A stretch of DNA of 64,000 nt. Origin: Ifrita kowaldi. Taxonomy: Eukaryota; Chordata; Aves; Passeriformes; Cinclosomatidae. Positions 13,475 through 25,642 of the stretch are shown piece by piece. The notes under the pieces are model-generated. The model saw only the letters and a list, made by a program, of their open reading frames with translations, had not been told where the DNA came from and did not search any database. The stretch covers positions 403,258-467,257 of the forward strand of contig VZRS01002372.1 of NCBI GenBank assembly GCA_013398055.1, written 5' to 3'. Made by a program: the position numbers and the translations under genes. Positions within the stretch are counted from its first letter, which is position 1; every line of letters starts with the position of its first letter.

Positions 13475-14265
13475 TGCAACAGGGAAGTTACAATACATTT
13501 ATTGATATAAATCAGCAACTTAACGAAGTTTAATGGTAAACGTGACAGTAATTTAACAGGGTTAGATGGCCAGGTACACTAGATTATATTTACTGCAGAA
13601 AGGACAGGGTCAGACAAAACTGTCAGGGACACCCTCCTGTTGAGACAAGCAGTTCAGAAAGGCATCCCTTACACCTTCTCAGAGGGGAGTTTCCATGTGT
13701 CTGGATCTGTACTTGATGCCAGACTTGTTAAACTCTTTATGTCACAATCAATCCTTTTAGCTAAGATTTCAAAATTTGAGTGCACTTATTCTAATTCACT
13801 TACCTAGTATGTCAGCAAAAAGAACTCTCTCATCCTCAAGGAGTAACTTTGACATGTGTCCCTTCTCAAGGGGAGGTCCTGATGTACAGCCCACTTCTGT
13901 GCCAGAGGACTCAATAGGCCTAGGGCTGTCCACTATTTATGGAGTTATTAATTAACTTATGGTCATATTTGCATGTTGACTACAGATAGTAGTTTATTCT
14001 GGACTTGTCTTGAATCAGCGCTTGACCAGCACTCTGGTTAGGTGAATTGCCTAGATCAGGCCTTGCTCTTGTGTTATCTGTCTCACACAGATCTACTTGG
14101 AGTCCTAAGCAACCACTATGACCATGTGCACCCAATTACAACTGCTGCTGGTGGTTACCTGAGCAGGGTTATGGGAAATACGGGTGAGGCTGGGGTGGAG
14201 GCACACCATCAAATTCATAACAAAAAAAAAGGACAGATATTTATATCACACTAGATCTTCTCTTC
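13475..14265 (-). mobile_element. ERV LTR, minus orientation
   Basis: I recognise this as an avian ERV LTR from several landmarks on the plus strand. They are the CCTCCTGTTGAGACAAGCAG block (about 13631-13650), GGAGTAACTTTGACATGTGTCCC, CTATTTATGGAGTTATTAAT (13934-13953), CTTGACCAGCACTCTGGTTA and CCTAAGCAACCACTATGA (14104-14121). On the minus strand a TATA-like ATAAATAGTG sits at 13931-13940 and an AATAAA signal at 13498-13503, which fits U3-R order in minus orientation. Both ends are approximate. No internal genes are present. Confidence 0.55.
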
Positions 14266-14306
14266 AAGTGAATGTTCAATAATTTGTGGCAAGTATAGTA
14301 CTGTTG

Positions 14307-14490
14307 GTGTTGCAGTACAATGAAGATGGGTCAAAATGGCACAGAGTATTTCAGTATGAATTTCTTTACTTCTCTAATTAATATCTGACCCACCAAAGGT
14401 CTCTGCCATAAAATAATACTTTTCCAGACTTGTAACTACTCTAGTAAGAGTTGAAGAGGTGACAGGGCTGAAATAATAACCAGTATATGA
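14307..14490 (+). repeat. 184-bp segment, copy 1 (probable source of the copy inside CR1)
   Basis: This segment is repeated at 16163-16349 with only a few differences: two extra bases near the start (GCAGTAC against GCAATGTAC), a few substitutions and one inserted base around GAGTTGAAGAGGTGACAGG, and drift in the last ten bases. It contains no LTR or CR1 landmarks that I recognise, and it lies just after the minus-strand LTR. It is probably the ancestral copy, because the other copy interrupts a CR1 element. Confidence 0.9.
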
Positions 14491-15539
14491 TAATTTTAGC
14501 TAATGAGGGCTTATGTACAGAATGTGAATGAATAAAGTTGTCAGTCATAGGTTACTCACCTTCTGTATTATACTGTTAGACATTCACATATTGCTGATGG
14601 ATAAAGTGTTCTTTCACACTTTTTTTTTTTTTAAATGAATTATTTACAAATCTAAAGAAATAATTTGAAGCTACTTTGTTGGACAAGAATCCCGCAGGTT
14701 TCAAATAAAATATAGCCAGAATACATCTAGCTGTATAGTGCAATTTAGAGTTATTATATAGCCAGATAGTGAAATGAAATTGTATTTTCTGAATTGCAAA
14801 TAAGTTTGAAAAAGTGAATAAAGAAGCCATTTATTCTTGTTCTTTAAAGTGTCTCCATTAGACACAATAAGACTATCAAGTAAATCATAAGGCACATATA
14901 AAAAAGTTGTGTTAGAAGTTATCAACATAAAATTATTGGTGTTATTGACACAGTTTCTTCCAGACCTGCATGATTTTTTCATTATAACGGGTAATTAAAA
15001 GCATTAGTGTTCTAAAATTTCAGATGTATAAGATACCTTATCTCTTTCTATTGCAACTTGGCTCTAGAGAAAAAACATTGACATTATTTACCTGAATCAT
15101 TAGTGTTAGCATAGATTTTCAAGTTAAATACTTTTTTTATTTAAGGGAAAATGGCGTTTCTGTATTTTTTTAATTCCAAAAGTTCATCAAAGTTATGTAT
15201 ATAGAAGCCAGATGCTGTCGTATTACATTGCACAGCTGAGAAATATCTATACTGCTTAATTTAAATACAAAGTAATCTGTGTCTATTTATTCATGATATT
15301 TTCAGCTGTCTGTTGGTCCAATGCTGTAAGATTTTCTAGAAATGAGACTACCAGTAAATTTTTCATGCTTTTGAAGTCCACAGAGAAACTCCAGTTGACC
15401 TCATTAGATTAAAATTTTCACACTATCTCTTGTTTTATCTTGAGATACTTCAGTGTCAATGTTAGTAAAACAGGGGAATCTCTGAACTGCATGATAAATT
15501 TCAGGATTGGAATTTTTTTTCCAGGGGGAAAAAAAAAAT
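14491..15539. other. No gene seen
   Basis: AT-rich DNA with a T run at 14620-14632. The minus-strand open frames at 14576-14982 are low-complexity and unsupported. Confidence 0.5.
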
Positions 15540-15672
15540 AATGTTATATGGATTGGGAAAACATATTTTACTGTGAGGTGGACCAAATATTGGCACAGGA
15601 CACCCAGAGAGATTCTTGAGTTTCTGTCCTTGGAGCTATTCAACAGCTGTCCAGAAATAGTAATTTTTCATG
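15540..15672 (+). mobile_element. Short CR1 fragment
   Basis: Weak but ordered similarity to the end of CR1 ORF2: TTTACTGTGAGGTGGACCAA (15569-15588), CCCAGAGAGATTCTTGAGTT (15603-15622), then a degraded TTGGAGCTATTCAACAGC. It is strongly decayed and lacks the 3' tail. Confidence 0.6.
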
Positions 15673-15740
15673 ACATGTGTAAATGCATGTTGAGGCATAA
15701 ATAAAAATCAAATTGGTCCCTCTCAAGGGGCTAACGTATT

Positions 15741-17235
15741 ATCTACAATATTGGAAAGGTTGTGGCAGACTGGTGAAGTTCCCGCCAATCAGAAAAGAGG
15801 AAACACAACTCCCAGTTTTTAAAAAGGTAAAAAAGGAAGACCAGCAAAACTACAGGACAGTCACCCTCACCTCTGTATGAGGAAAGATCATGAAGCAGAT
15901 CCTCTGGTTTACAGCATAGATGGATAAGGGAAGAGCGATGGACATTGTCTACCTGGACTTGTACAAAACATCTGACACTGTCCCATAGGATGTTTGTGTC
16001 TCTGAACCGGAGAGACATGGACTTAACAGATCAACCACTCAGCAGACAAGGAATTGGCTGGATGGCTGCTCTCAGAGTTATGGTCAATGGCTCTCTGTCC
16101 GTGTGGAGACGACTGATGAGTGGTGTTCCTCAGGGATGAGCAGGTCTCAAAAGACCACCTCAGTGTTGCAATGTACAATGAAGATGGGTCAAAATGGCAC
16201 AGAGTATTTCAGTATGAATTTCTTTACTTCTCTAATTAATATCTGACCCACCAAAGGTCTCTGCCATAAAATAATACTTTTCCAGACTTGTAACTACTCT
16301 AGTAAGAATTAAAGAGGTGAACAGGGCTGAAATAATAACCAACATATAATGTTGACACTGTCACTATTGACCATCTCTGTCAGTGACAGGGGCAGTGGGA
16401 TTGAGTGCACACTCAGCAAGTTTGCCAGTGGCATTGACCTGTGTGGTGCAGTCGACATACTGAAGGGAAGGGATGCCATCCCAAGGGACCTTGAGACGTG
16501 GGCCCATGTAAACCTCACAGAGTTCAACAGGGCCAAGTGCACAGTCTGGCGTCTGGTTCAGGACAAGCTCAAACATTGGGTAAAGAATAGATTGCAAGCA
16601 GCCCTGAGGAGAAGGACTTGGGGTTTGCGGTGAATAAGGTCAACATGACCCAGCAATATAGTTTTGCAGATGAAAGAATTAACCACATCACAGGCTTCAT
16701 TGACAGAAGCATAGCCAGCACGTCAAGAGAGCTGACCTCTACTTTGTCCTTGTGAGACTCCACCTAAAGTACTACATCCAGCCCCAACATAAGAAGAACT
16801 GTTGGACCGAGTCCAGAGGAGGGCCACTAGGTTGTTTACAGAGCTGGAGTGCCAGTCATGTGAAGATAGCCTGAGAGACTTGGGATTGTTCAGCCTGAAG
16901 AAGGCTCTGGGGAGACGTTCTAGCAGCCTTCCAGTACCTAAAGTGAGCCTACAGGTAATCTGAAGAGGGACTTTTGACAAGGGCATGTAGTGACAGGATG
17001 AGGGGGAATGCCTTTAAATGGAAAGACGTCTGGTTTACTTTAGGTATTGGAAAGAAATTTTTTACTATCAGAGGGGTGAGGCACTAAAGTTGCCCAGGGA
17101 GGCTGTGGATCTTCAAGGCCAGGTTGCATGGGGCTTTGAGTTACCTGGTCTAGCAGATGTGATCTCTGCCCATGATGGGGATGGGGTTGGAATAGGATGA
17201 TCTTTAAGATCCCTTCCAAACATAACCATTATATG
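15741..17235 (+). mobile_element. CR1 LINE, reverse transcriptase to 3' UTR, interrupted by a 187-bp insertion
   Basis: A decayed CR1 copy covering the middle of the ORF2 reverse transcriptase to near the 3' end. At about 15940-15985 the reading resembles RT motif A (VYLDLYKTSDTVP, where CR1 usually has a DFSKAFDTV type motif). At 16120-16136 the motif reads GVPQG. The catalytic FADD box is FASG at 16421-16432, so both aspartates are lost. Downstream the frame 16349-16633 keeps the GRDAI.RDLE and FN.AKC blocks of CR1 and then breaks. The end resembles the CR1 3' UTR (GATCTTTAAGATCCCTTCCA, 17200-17219). Between the GVPQG motif and the FASG region the element is split by 16163-16349, copied from 14307-14490. 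About ten codons of the expected RT sequence between these points are missing. Confidence 0.9.
16163..16349 (+). repeat. 184-bp segment, copy 2, inserted within CR1 RT
   Basis: Near-identical to 14307-14490 in direct orientation, about 1.86 kb downstream. It sits inside CR1 coding sequence, between the GVPQG motif and the segment resembling the CR1 ISD.DSGIEC block. It has no poly-A tail, TG...CA ends or obvious target duplication, so it does not look like an ordinary transposon insertion. Confidence 0.9.
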
Positions 17236-19519
17236 GATATTAACAAAGAGGTAATTTTGAAGGCCTTTGATCTATTGTATTAATAGAAAGAATGAAATTT
17301 AATAAATATGGAAGAAATTCTTTTGGGAAAAACATACTGAAGATAATTCAAAAAATGCCTTGTTATAGTAACCAGCAACCTTAAGGTAAAACAACAGTTT
17401 CTGAAAACCCAGTTTGTTTATTTTCATATTTGTCTGTCTGCAATGAAAGCAGTAAAAGTAGATTAAAGATTTAAAATAACTTTAATTTTTCAGGACTGTG
17501 GTGCAGTGAATTGAACATCGTGGCATTTGCCTTTTATTTTAATGCATTTGTCACTGTCTTTGCCGTTCACTAATGCCTGCCTGAATCCTAAATGTTCCAG
17601 TGCATATGTAAATGCACATGTTTATGCTATTTTGGAAGGACAATAAAGTGTTTCTCAGATCTGTGAATTAATTTATTTAATATGTATGAAGGTTTCATCT
17701 AAATTCTGGTCATGAAGATGTTTCATGTGAGGCTTTTTCTGTGATCATTTATCTTATCCATGATTATTTTTAATAAAAATTAAGAAGATTTATTTTTCCT
17801 TTTGTTAAAATGCATTAGCAGTCAAGATACAGCAAAATATATGGCTGAGAGGTTTTTAATTTGTTTTAATCTGAGTACTAATAATTGAACATTTGAATGA
17901 ATATTGAGACTTCCATCTTAATTTTTTTTCAGTGGATTATGGGAACTGAATTGAAAATTTTCAGTTTAGTATTAATGTTTGTTACAATTGAGTCTGAAGA
18001 AAAAGAAAAAAAAGAATAGAATTTAAAGTACTGGTTGACACCATAAGTACTTTGACACCAGGGTCTACTGTTTTGTTACATTAATATTATGTAGAGTTAA
18101 GAGCATCTTCTTGAAACTCATTCAGTTCAGCCAAAGGCTGAGTGACCTTTCACCATGGTACTCACCCCTCTAATTGTAATTGACAGAACAATTTCCTAGT
18201 GTCCATTATATCACAGAAGACTAGGTATAGGCTATTTGTTACTCGAAACATGATTGGAACACTTGTAATTGGCAAGTCCACCTTACTAAAATCTATCCCA
18301 GTGAAATGGTTCTGGCAGATACATTTCTTATGATAGTGAGAAGCACTCACTATCATGCATAAGCATATGCAAAGAAATTTAAAAAATATTTCCTTAGATC
18401 CCATACTTCATGAAGTATCTGGATATTACTGTAGCTTCAGGTCAAAAACTAGTTGGATCCAGATTCCTTCAATTAGGAGCATTTTGCACTAATTTATGGC
18501 GACAGAGTGACAGAGCTTTCTCTTTTGGATGCGAACTCCAATTATGCATTCTGATAAATGTAGATAGTTTTTAATGCAATACAATTAATATTTCATATGT
18601 GTCTGAAGTAATCTTTATATACTTAGTTGAAAACCATGGCAGGGTTAATAAGCATGTTACTGTCAAAAAAAAAAAAAAAAGAATTTTTTTTGAAAATACA
18701 GTTCTCACCTTTATTAATTTTTTTTTGAATTCTGGTCCCATGATTGTGGTAAATGTGTAAGACCTAATTGACAGTGGGAAGACTAAATATCTTCCAGATG
18801 TCAGCCTGGGATTTGTTCTGTTGGGGAGCTTGTCAAGAGTCTCTCTTGGGGTCAGGTATAGGACTGTGTAGAGATAAGCTCATCAAGATTCTCACAGTGC
18901 CAAAAAACTGGGTGCCACTTGTTGAAGTGACTTACAGCCTTCCTCTCTCTAAGTTTCTCTGGACAGTTCATTTACCTTTAAATTACTTCCCTATTTTTGT
19001 CTATTCCTTTTTAACTAATGTTTAAGAAAACCCAACTCAAGCTAGGTGCTACAGGGCTTAGCTTATTTAAATTATAAAAAAAAATCCAATTAGTTTGAAT
19101 TTTTAACTTTTTTGTACATTTCCCTATAAGACACTAGTGTTATTAAATATTGCTAAAAGCAACTTTTTTTCCTGGTATATCCTTACAAAAATAATGCAGC
19201 TTGTGACTCTGCTGATTAAAAAAAAGTCTTATGTCTTCATAGCTAAGTTATGTTAGGTCATTTTGTTTGTATTCTGTTGACCTTCTGTCTCTGCTCCATA
19301 GCTTGTAAAAAATCATGTGTTACCTGAATATTACTTGAAATTAAATACAATATTTTCTCTTTGCGTGCTTACTTTCATAGAACAAACAAACAAAATATCC
19401 CCCCCCCCCAAAAAAAAATCAAATATCCAAAAAATGGCTCCTTGATCCTGTGATCATTCCTTACCAAAAAATTCCAGTTGAAATTGTCACAGTAAAGCAT
19501 TCCTATCAGGTTGCAGGAG
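17236..19519. other. No gene seen
   Basis: Mostly unique AT-rich DNA. The stretch 17500-17660 (with GCATATGTAAATGCACATG and ACAATAAAG) is less AT-biased and has octamer-like ATGCA/ATGTAAAT motifs, so it might be conserved non-coding DNA, but I cannot show this. A 17-base A run is at 18666-18682, and C and A runs lie at 19400-19419. Confidence 0.45.
18330..18356. repeat. Short perfect inverted repeat
   Basis: ATGATAGTGAG at 18330-18340 pairs perfectly with CTCACTATCAT at 18346-18356 around a 5-base spacer. No T tract follows, so it is not a terminator. It could be chance or a small cruciform. Confidence 0.85.
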
Positions 19520-20027
19520 GTGCTTCTTTCCCTCTCTTCTGCACTGGTGAGGCCACACCCGGAGGACCATGCCCATGTCTGGGCTCCTCAGTACAGAAGG
19601 GAAATTAATATATTGAAGAGAGTCTAGAGGAGAGTCACAGAAATGTTTAAGAGCAAGGAGTATGAGGAAAGGATGAGAGAGCTGAGACTTTATCCTGGAG
19701 AAGGCTCATGGGTAATCCTGTGAATGTGTAATTAGCTGCAGGGAAGGTGCAAAGATGATGGAGCCATGCTTTCCGTGGTGCACAGTGATAGGACCAGAGG
19801 CAGTGGGCACAAACTGAAACGCAGGAGGCTTTCTGTGACCATCAGGAAACACTTGTTTACTGTGACTGTGACTCAGCGTGGGAACAGGTTGCCCAGGGAG
19901 ACTGTGAAGTTTTCTCCTTGGAGACATTCAAAAGCTCTCCAGGTATGGTCTCAGACAGCTGGCTCTAGGTGACCCTGCTTGAGCAGGAAGCTTCTTCCAG
20001 CCTCAAGTGTTCATGATTCTGTGAACA
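19520..20027 (+). mobile_element. CR1 LINE 3' fragment
   Basis: The C-terminal part of CR1 ORF2 and the 3' UTR. It starts around CTGCACTGGTGAGGCCACAC (19540-19559), passes GAGAGAGCTGAGACTTTATCC (19675-19695), TGACTCAGCGTGGGAACAGGTTGCCCAGGG (19868-19897) and TTCTTCCAGCCTCAAGTGTT, and ends ATGATTCTGTGAAC. It is 5'-truncated with several frame breaks. The open frames at 19706-19972 are parts of it. Confidence 0.9.
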
Positions 20028-23000
20028 ATGTTGAAGGAACATAACATAAATTATATTGGTGGCAATAATAATAAGTTGACAGGAATAGTACTTCTAGGTT
20101 CAATCCCATCCTACTTGAAATTCTAGGCTATAAAAGATCATATGTGTTCTCAATCTCAGTTTTTAATGTTATGATCAAGTGACAATATTTTCACATGATC
20201 CCCATGTCATTAATGCATAGGATGAATAATGCTCCTGAAATGTATCACATTTGCATACTTAGTTACTCCCTTTTCAGTACTACCTACATTTCTTCTCTCA
20301 CAGATTTTTGTGGTAAAAAAGAAAAGGTATTAGGGAAACAAAGACTATCCTTCTTTTTAAGGAGACTGAATCTGATTCTGAAGAATGTAATATAAACACA
20401 TTTTGATAAACAGAGTTCTTTTCTGAAGATGATGAATCAACATCTTCATAAATACTCAGTAATTTTATATTCTTTCTGTTGAGAATATTCAATAGAAGAC
20501 ACCAAGACTTAAATTTACAGATTGAGAGATGGTGAGAGCTCACAACTGTTACTAAATTTAATTTAGTGATATATTTTGAACCTGTGAATTTCTATGTGAA
20601 AATTCTACGTGACCAGGAAAAACATCAGAGCTTCTCTGCTTTGAATTTGGCACCAAGATAAGCAGGTATTTAATGTCTTTTGCTTCACACACTCTAAGCG
20701 TCTTATTTGTATAGATGAAGACTGTAGCACTACTTAGTTTCACAAATATGTTGCTGAGATCAATTCAAGCATTCAGATGCTGTGGTCAGAGCACATCAGT
20801 ACATTCTCAAAGACATATTAATTAATTATTTGAAGATTAATAATTTTACATTTAATGAATAATTTGGACCACATCTAAGGAATAATCCTTGGAGATGTCT
20901 GAGAAGAAAAAAAGGAAAATGCAAATAAATTTTCATTCAATGCACGTAGCTTGGATGTGCATTAAAATGAGTGTGGAGTCATGCAATTAAAAACCAACCA
21001 ATAATGTAAATGTCAGAGGGCATAGAACTAATTTGCTTGAGTTTAATTCTGACATTTCATGGATACTAAATACAGTTCCACTATTTAGTGCAGAGTATCA
21101 CAAAATTTTGGGAATTGTAATTGCTAAGCATCTGGAAATGCAAAATTTCACCGTCCAAAAATTACAAAGATTTCAAATCCAAATTTTGAGGAAAAAATAT
21201 GCCTCATATTTATTTAAGATTTTTTAAAAATTGTATTTGTCTTTTCATAAAAAACATTAATGACTTTATTTTGATTTTAGAGTTATTCACTATTATTATT
21301 TTATTAAAATGAGAGGACTGGATTATGTATTAAGATAATAATAAGCATACATATTTGAACTATACGGGCTGCCAGCTAGATACAAACACCTGCAGTGTTT
21401 CTTGAAGTTTTTAGTAAATTTTAATTTTTGTTTGGGGATTTTTTTTGTGTGTGTGATCTGCTTTTTGCAAAGTACAATGCAAAACTTTTATTTTCAAGAT
21501 GGAATAAGGAAGACATAATTGGAGGTTTAAAAAATATATTTTTAATAGTGCTTTCTGCAAAACAAAGGCAGCAGCTTGGTTTTTATGCCATCCTGTTTTT
21601 GCATCGTGAATGTTTTGCAGTCAAATAGAGCAAAGATGAGAAGACATTTTTTGAGAATTGTAATAGTCTTGTTTGTCCTACAAGGAAGTAGGTATCTTTC
21701 TCTGAAGGCTACTTCTGGAGGCTACTTCTTCCATTATCTCAGTAGCCTGTGAATATTAACTACCCAACTGAGTTTAAACAAGAATTTTTCTAATTGATTC
21801 ATAGGAGATATTGTTTTCTGTAATTAATTCAAAGAATATTAATCATAAACAAACTGAAAGGCAGTCTCATAATATTGATAATATTGAGAATACTTGCTTT
21901 GACAACTAAAATGGTAAGTAGAAGAATCAAACCAGTAAAAAACTGAGTTACAGTCCATATCTTTCCAGATTTTTGAAAGATGTCTTTCAACAAAAAGTTA
22001 CTTCAAAAACCAGAAATAAAGACTTCTTTGAATGCTTGATTCTACTGATGTTTCCTTAATGCTCCATGTCTTCATAGTATCTCTAGGAAGTTAAAAAAAA
22101 AAAAAAAATCAGGACCTGCAGTTAAGTGAATATACTAAGTCAGTCATGAGGAAATGGAATTGGTGGATTCACCAGAAAGCATGCAACCGGCACCACTTAA
22201 TCATAATGATATTTCACAATTTACATTCCCAAACCTTACAAGTGATTTGAGACAGTCTAATTTTGTTCTGCCTTGAAGCACTTTCATTTTAGTCAATAAA
22301 TTCCATGAGATTCCCTAATGTAGGGCTCAAATTGAATCTTAATTACCAGGCTGATCTGATAAATGACAAAATTTCAACTTTTCCAAAGTGTCATATAGTA
22401 TGTGAACCTCTGCTTTCAATTCTACATGGTAAAAAATCCCTTAAAACTCAATTACAACTTGACTTGTGAGTTACTTATCCTTCTGCTCTGGCACTACAAT
22501 CATAAGTTTAGTGGTGTATACTTAGTCACTGGGAAAGAATATTAAAATGCTGGTTTACCCAGTCATAGTCTCTCTTTGCCTCTCTTCTGCTGTTCATATT
22601 CTTTGCAGCTATAAATGTTAACATGAATATTAATCAACTATGCTATGTGTTTTTCTCCAAAAATAACAAAATACTATATATGTTTTCCAAAGAAGTACAC
22701 AATTACTGAATTCCTTTACCAATAGAACAGTACAAGGCAAGGAACAGATTTCAAAGAGCATTATATTTAATACAAAGTAAAGTAAACAAGCATACCATAC
22801 TACTTAGCTAATTTTTCTATGTATTAAGTTTAATCTACACAAGGTCCTGGTACTTTTTCTTCAATATTTATGTGATAATCTCCTTTTATCTTTTTTTTCT
22901 TTTTTTTGGTTTTGTTACCTAATGCCTTACTAAAAATATTTTCTTGTTGCTCATCAAGGACTTCATCGTATCTAGTAGAGAGTCCATCCTTTGCATTCCT

Positions 23001-24773
23001 TTTCACTTGTTTCACTGGTCTTCAGATTTCTTTTCTTTTTCATTCTAATTTGTGTAACACTAAATTAGTTCAAGATGAGTAATGACGGTTTTGTTAAAAT
23101 TTCAGATAATTATTAGTTTTCTTCCCTTAAAATTTTACCTGACACAAGTATCTTGTGGACATCATTAACATCTAAGTAACTGTGCCTTCTGCTCATTCTT
23201 TTAAATATTTCTTATTTATGATATGCTGTTTAAGCTTTTAGGAATCATCATCTGCAACCGTAGTTATATTGGAGCTTTATAGAGAAGAATTGTTGAAATA
23301 GAAATATTTAACAAAAGGCAATTGATGAAAGCAACAAAATAAACCAGTTGATTTAATATAATAAAAGAAAGTAACTGTAGATGGAATTTTATGATCTTTG
23401 CTTTATAGAAGTTTAAAAATGTTCTGCTTTTTAACTATGACAAGTAGCATTTTGAGTTTATATCTGTTTAATACCTGCTGCTGCCATTAGCAATTTTCAT
23501 AACCTTTAATTAAAAAAAAAAACAACAAAAGCAACCCAAACTAATGCCCTGAAATTTTATTTACTTTGTGACTTCACTATAGTTGATGTCCAATATAATA
23601 AATCTTTTCTTTTTATCTGAGTTAGAATTTTGTTCTTACTAATGATGTCAGCTTCTTGAAATTAAGGGTATGATATGATTTCTCTTAGCTAAATGTAGCC
23701 CTTAGCATTACATCCTTGAAGGTATCCCAGGGAGCTACTATTCGCTCTGTAAGCTGAGATATTGCTATCCCTTTGCTACGCACTTGCAGCCATTTTCAGT
23801 CCATGTGAGATTATCTGCATACATATGACCTAAATTAATTTTGACTCTGCCACTTTGGAGAGAGGTGGCCTTTAAAATGAACTCCTTGGGCATTTGAAAT
23901 ATGGCTTACAGATTCCAGAACTACCATTTTCAGTTGTCTGCTGTTCTCCAGAGATCTGAAATCATCCTAAGCACTCTAAAGCATTTATCTTCAACCTTCT
24001 TGGCCAATTAGAGAAATAATTCCTCTGCTTGCTCCTATCTTGGTCATGCATGTTTCTCTACAAAGTTTTTCTCTGAACAACATGTATTTCATTCTCTCTG
24101 ATTCATGGTTGATACATCTATATTGTCAGTGCAGATCACACACATCGAATTCCTGAACTTAATTCCACTGGGCATTAATACCAAAGCCTGATACCTTACT
24201 GCAGAGGCTGCCCAGGTATCCAGTATGGGCAGAACCATGTGAATGAAATTATTTAGTTAATGACAAAGTCCAGCTTTTAAATAAACATCATAAATAATTT
24301 TTAAAAACCCTCTCTTTTGCTTTAAAGTTTTCTGATATAATGATATTAGATATCATGGTTGGTTAATTTCACTGTGTACTTTGACAAGCACCTTCTCTTT
24401 TAAACAATAATTTATTTTCCTAATGCAGAACAGAGACTCCATGGCAACAAGACACTTTGAAGCAGAAAAGGTATAGGCAGAAAACACAGATGGTCTGTTT
24501 TCAGAAATTCTCAAAATTAATAGGTAAAAGCACAGCATGTGTAAAGCAGGGTCTAAAGAATTTTGCTTTGTTTAAAACAGCATAATATAAACATGAAAGA
24601 AGTCCTTCAAATGTCAGTGGGTCAACTCACATTCAGCAAAATACAAAGTCTTGCAATTTAATGGTAAAGCTTTTATTATGGTTTTATTAGGAAAACACCA
24701 ACTATCTCTACCTGAATATGAAACACTAGCTGAAATGACAGGATTTCACTCTCACTGAAATCAGAGGCACCTT
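20028..24773. other. No gene seen
   Basis: Nearly 5 kb of AT-rich DNA without recognisable repeats or exons. Simple A or T runs occur at 22091-22106, 22891-22906 and 23513-23524. The short open frames in the region have no supporting splice signals that I can see. Confidence 0.5.
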
Positions 24774-25234
24774 TATTCACTGCTGCTCTCTAGGATGGGT
24801 ATGAGCAGGACTTGCTGTTCTGTAAACACACCTGAAGTCCCAGGTGTTCAGCCTTCTCCAGGAGAGCTGGGCCCCATCACATGTAATGGTGCTTGGGAAA
24901 ACAAATGCCATCACTCCAAAGGTCCCACCCATTTCCTCCTTCTTCCCCCCAGCTTTATATGCTGAGCACGATGTCATATGATCTGGAATAGCCCTTTGAT
25001 TAGTTTGGGTCCCCTGTCTTGGCTATGTTTCCTCCCAACCTCCCATGCAACCTCAATGTCCTCGCCAGCGTGGCAGTTCAGAAAGCAGAAAAGGCCTTGG
25101 CTCTGTGCAAGCCCTGCTCAGCAATAACAAAAGCATCTCTATATTGTTAATCCCATGTGCAGCACAAATCAAATCCACATCCCATTCTACCCCTTGGGAA
25201 GAAAATTAACTCTAACCCAGCCCCAACCAGCACA
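24774..25234 (-). mobile_element. ERV LTR, minus orientation, U5 end missing
   Basis: Read on the minus strand it begins TGTGCTGGTTGGGGCTGGGT with GTTAATTTTC following, the start of the same broad LTR group as 3015-3581. It then runs through the ATGACATCGTGCTCAGC block with a TATA-like ATATAAAGCT (24951-24960) and the CAAGCACCATTACATG and GAACACCTG blocks. It stops in the R/U5 part near 24774 without the usual terminal TTAAACCACGACA-type sequence. So the 3' end of this LTR has been lost, or is too diverged to see. Confidence 0.8.
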
Positions 25235-25642
25235 GCTTGTCATCAACTCAATCTTAACCAGCCAACTTTGCCTCTTATGGGGGAGATATCTCACAGAAAG
25301 GTAAGGCACAGTCTGACTTTCGTACAGGTTATCAGTGTCTCAAAAGTCAGACTTAGTGTAAAATTCGTCAGTCTATATTTTGTACCAGGCTTCATTAATT
25401 ATGAAAGAGAGATATGAGCCAAAATTTGAAACAGCATTTTTCCTTCTAAGTTTTATGGGAAATAATGAGGAAACAATTTCTAGAAAACAGTAAGACGAAC
25501 AAAAAGGTATTTATATATACATACACACATAGATAGATATCTCAGCATATGTGTATGTTGCTAGATTTTTTTTTTTCAGAATGGAAAATAATTAGTAAAA
25601 TGTATAATAATTATTGACTGTAAAATTAAATTTTATCTTCAT
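25235..25642. other. No gene seen
   Basis: A spacer between two minus-strand LTRs. The open frame 25157-25417 starts inside the LTR and is probably chance. An A/T/C dinucleotide-like tract (ATATATACATACACACATAG) lies at about 25513-25532. Confidence 0.5.

Noticed and set aside
18666..18682. Poly-A tail of a processed pseudogene
   Set aside because: No coding-like sequence or polyadenylation signal precedes the A run. Similar runs are scattered through the window.
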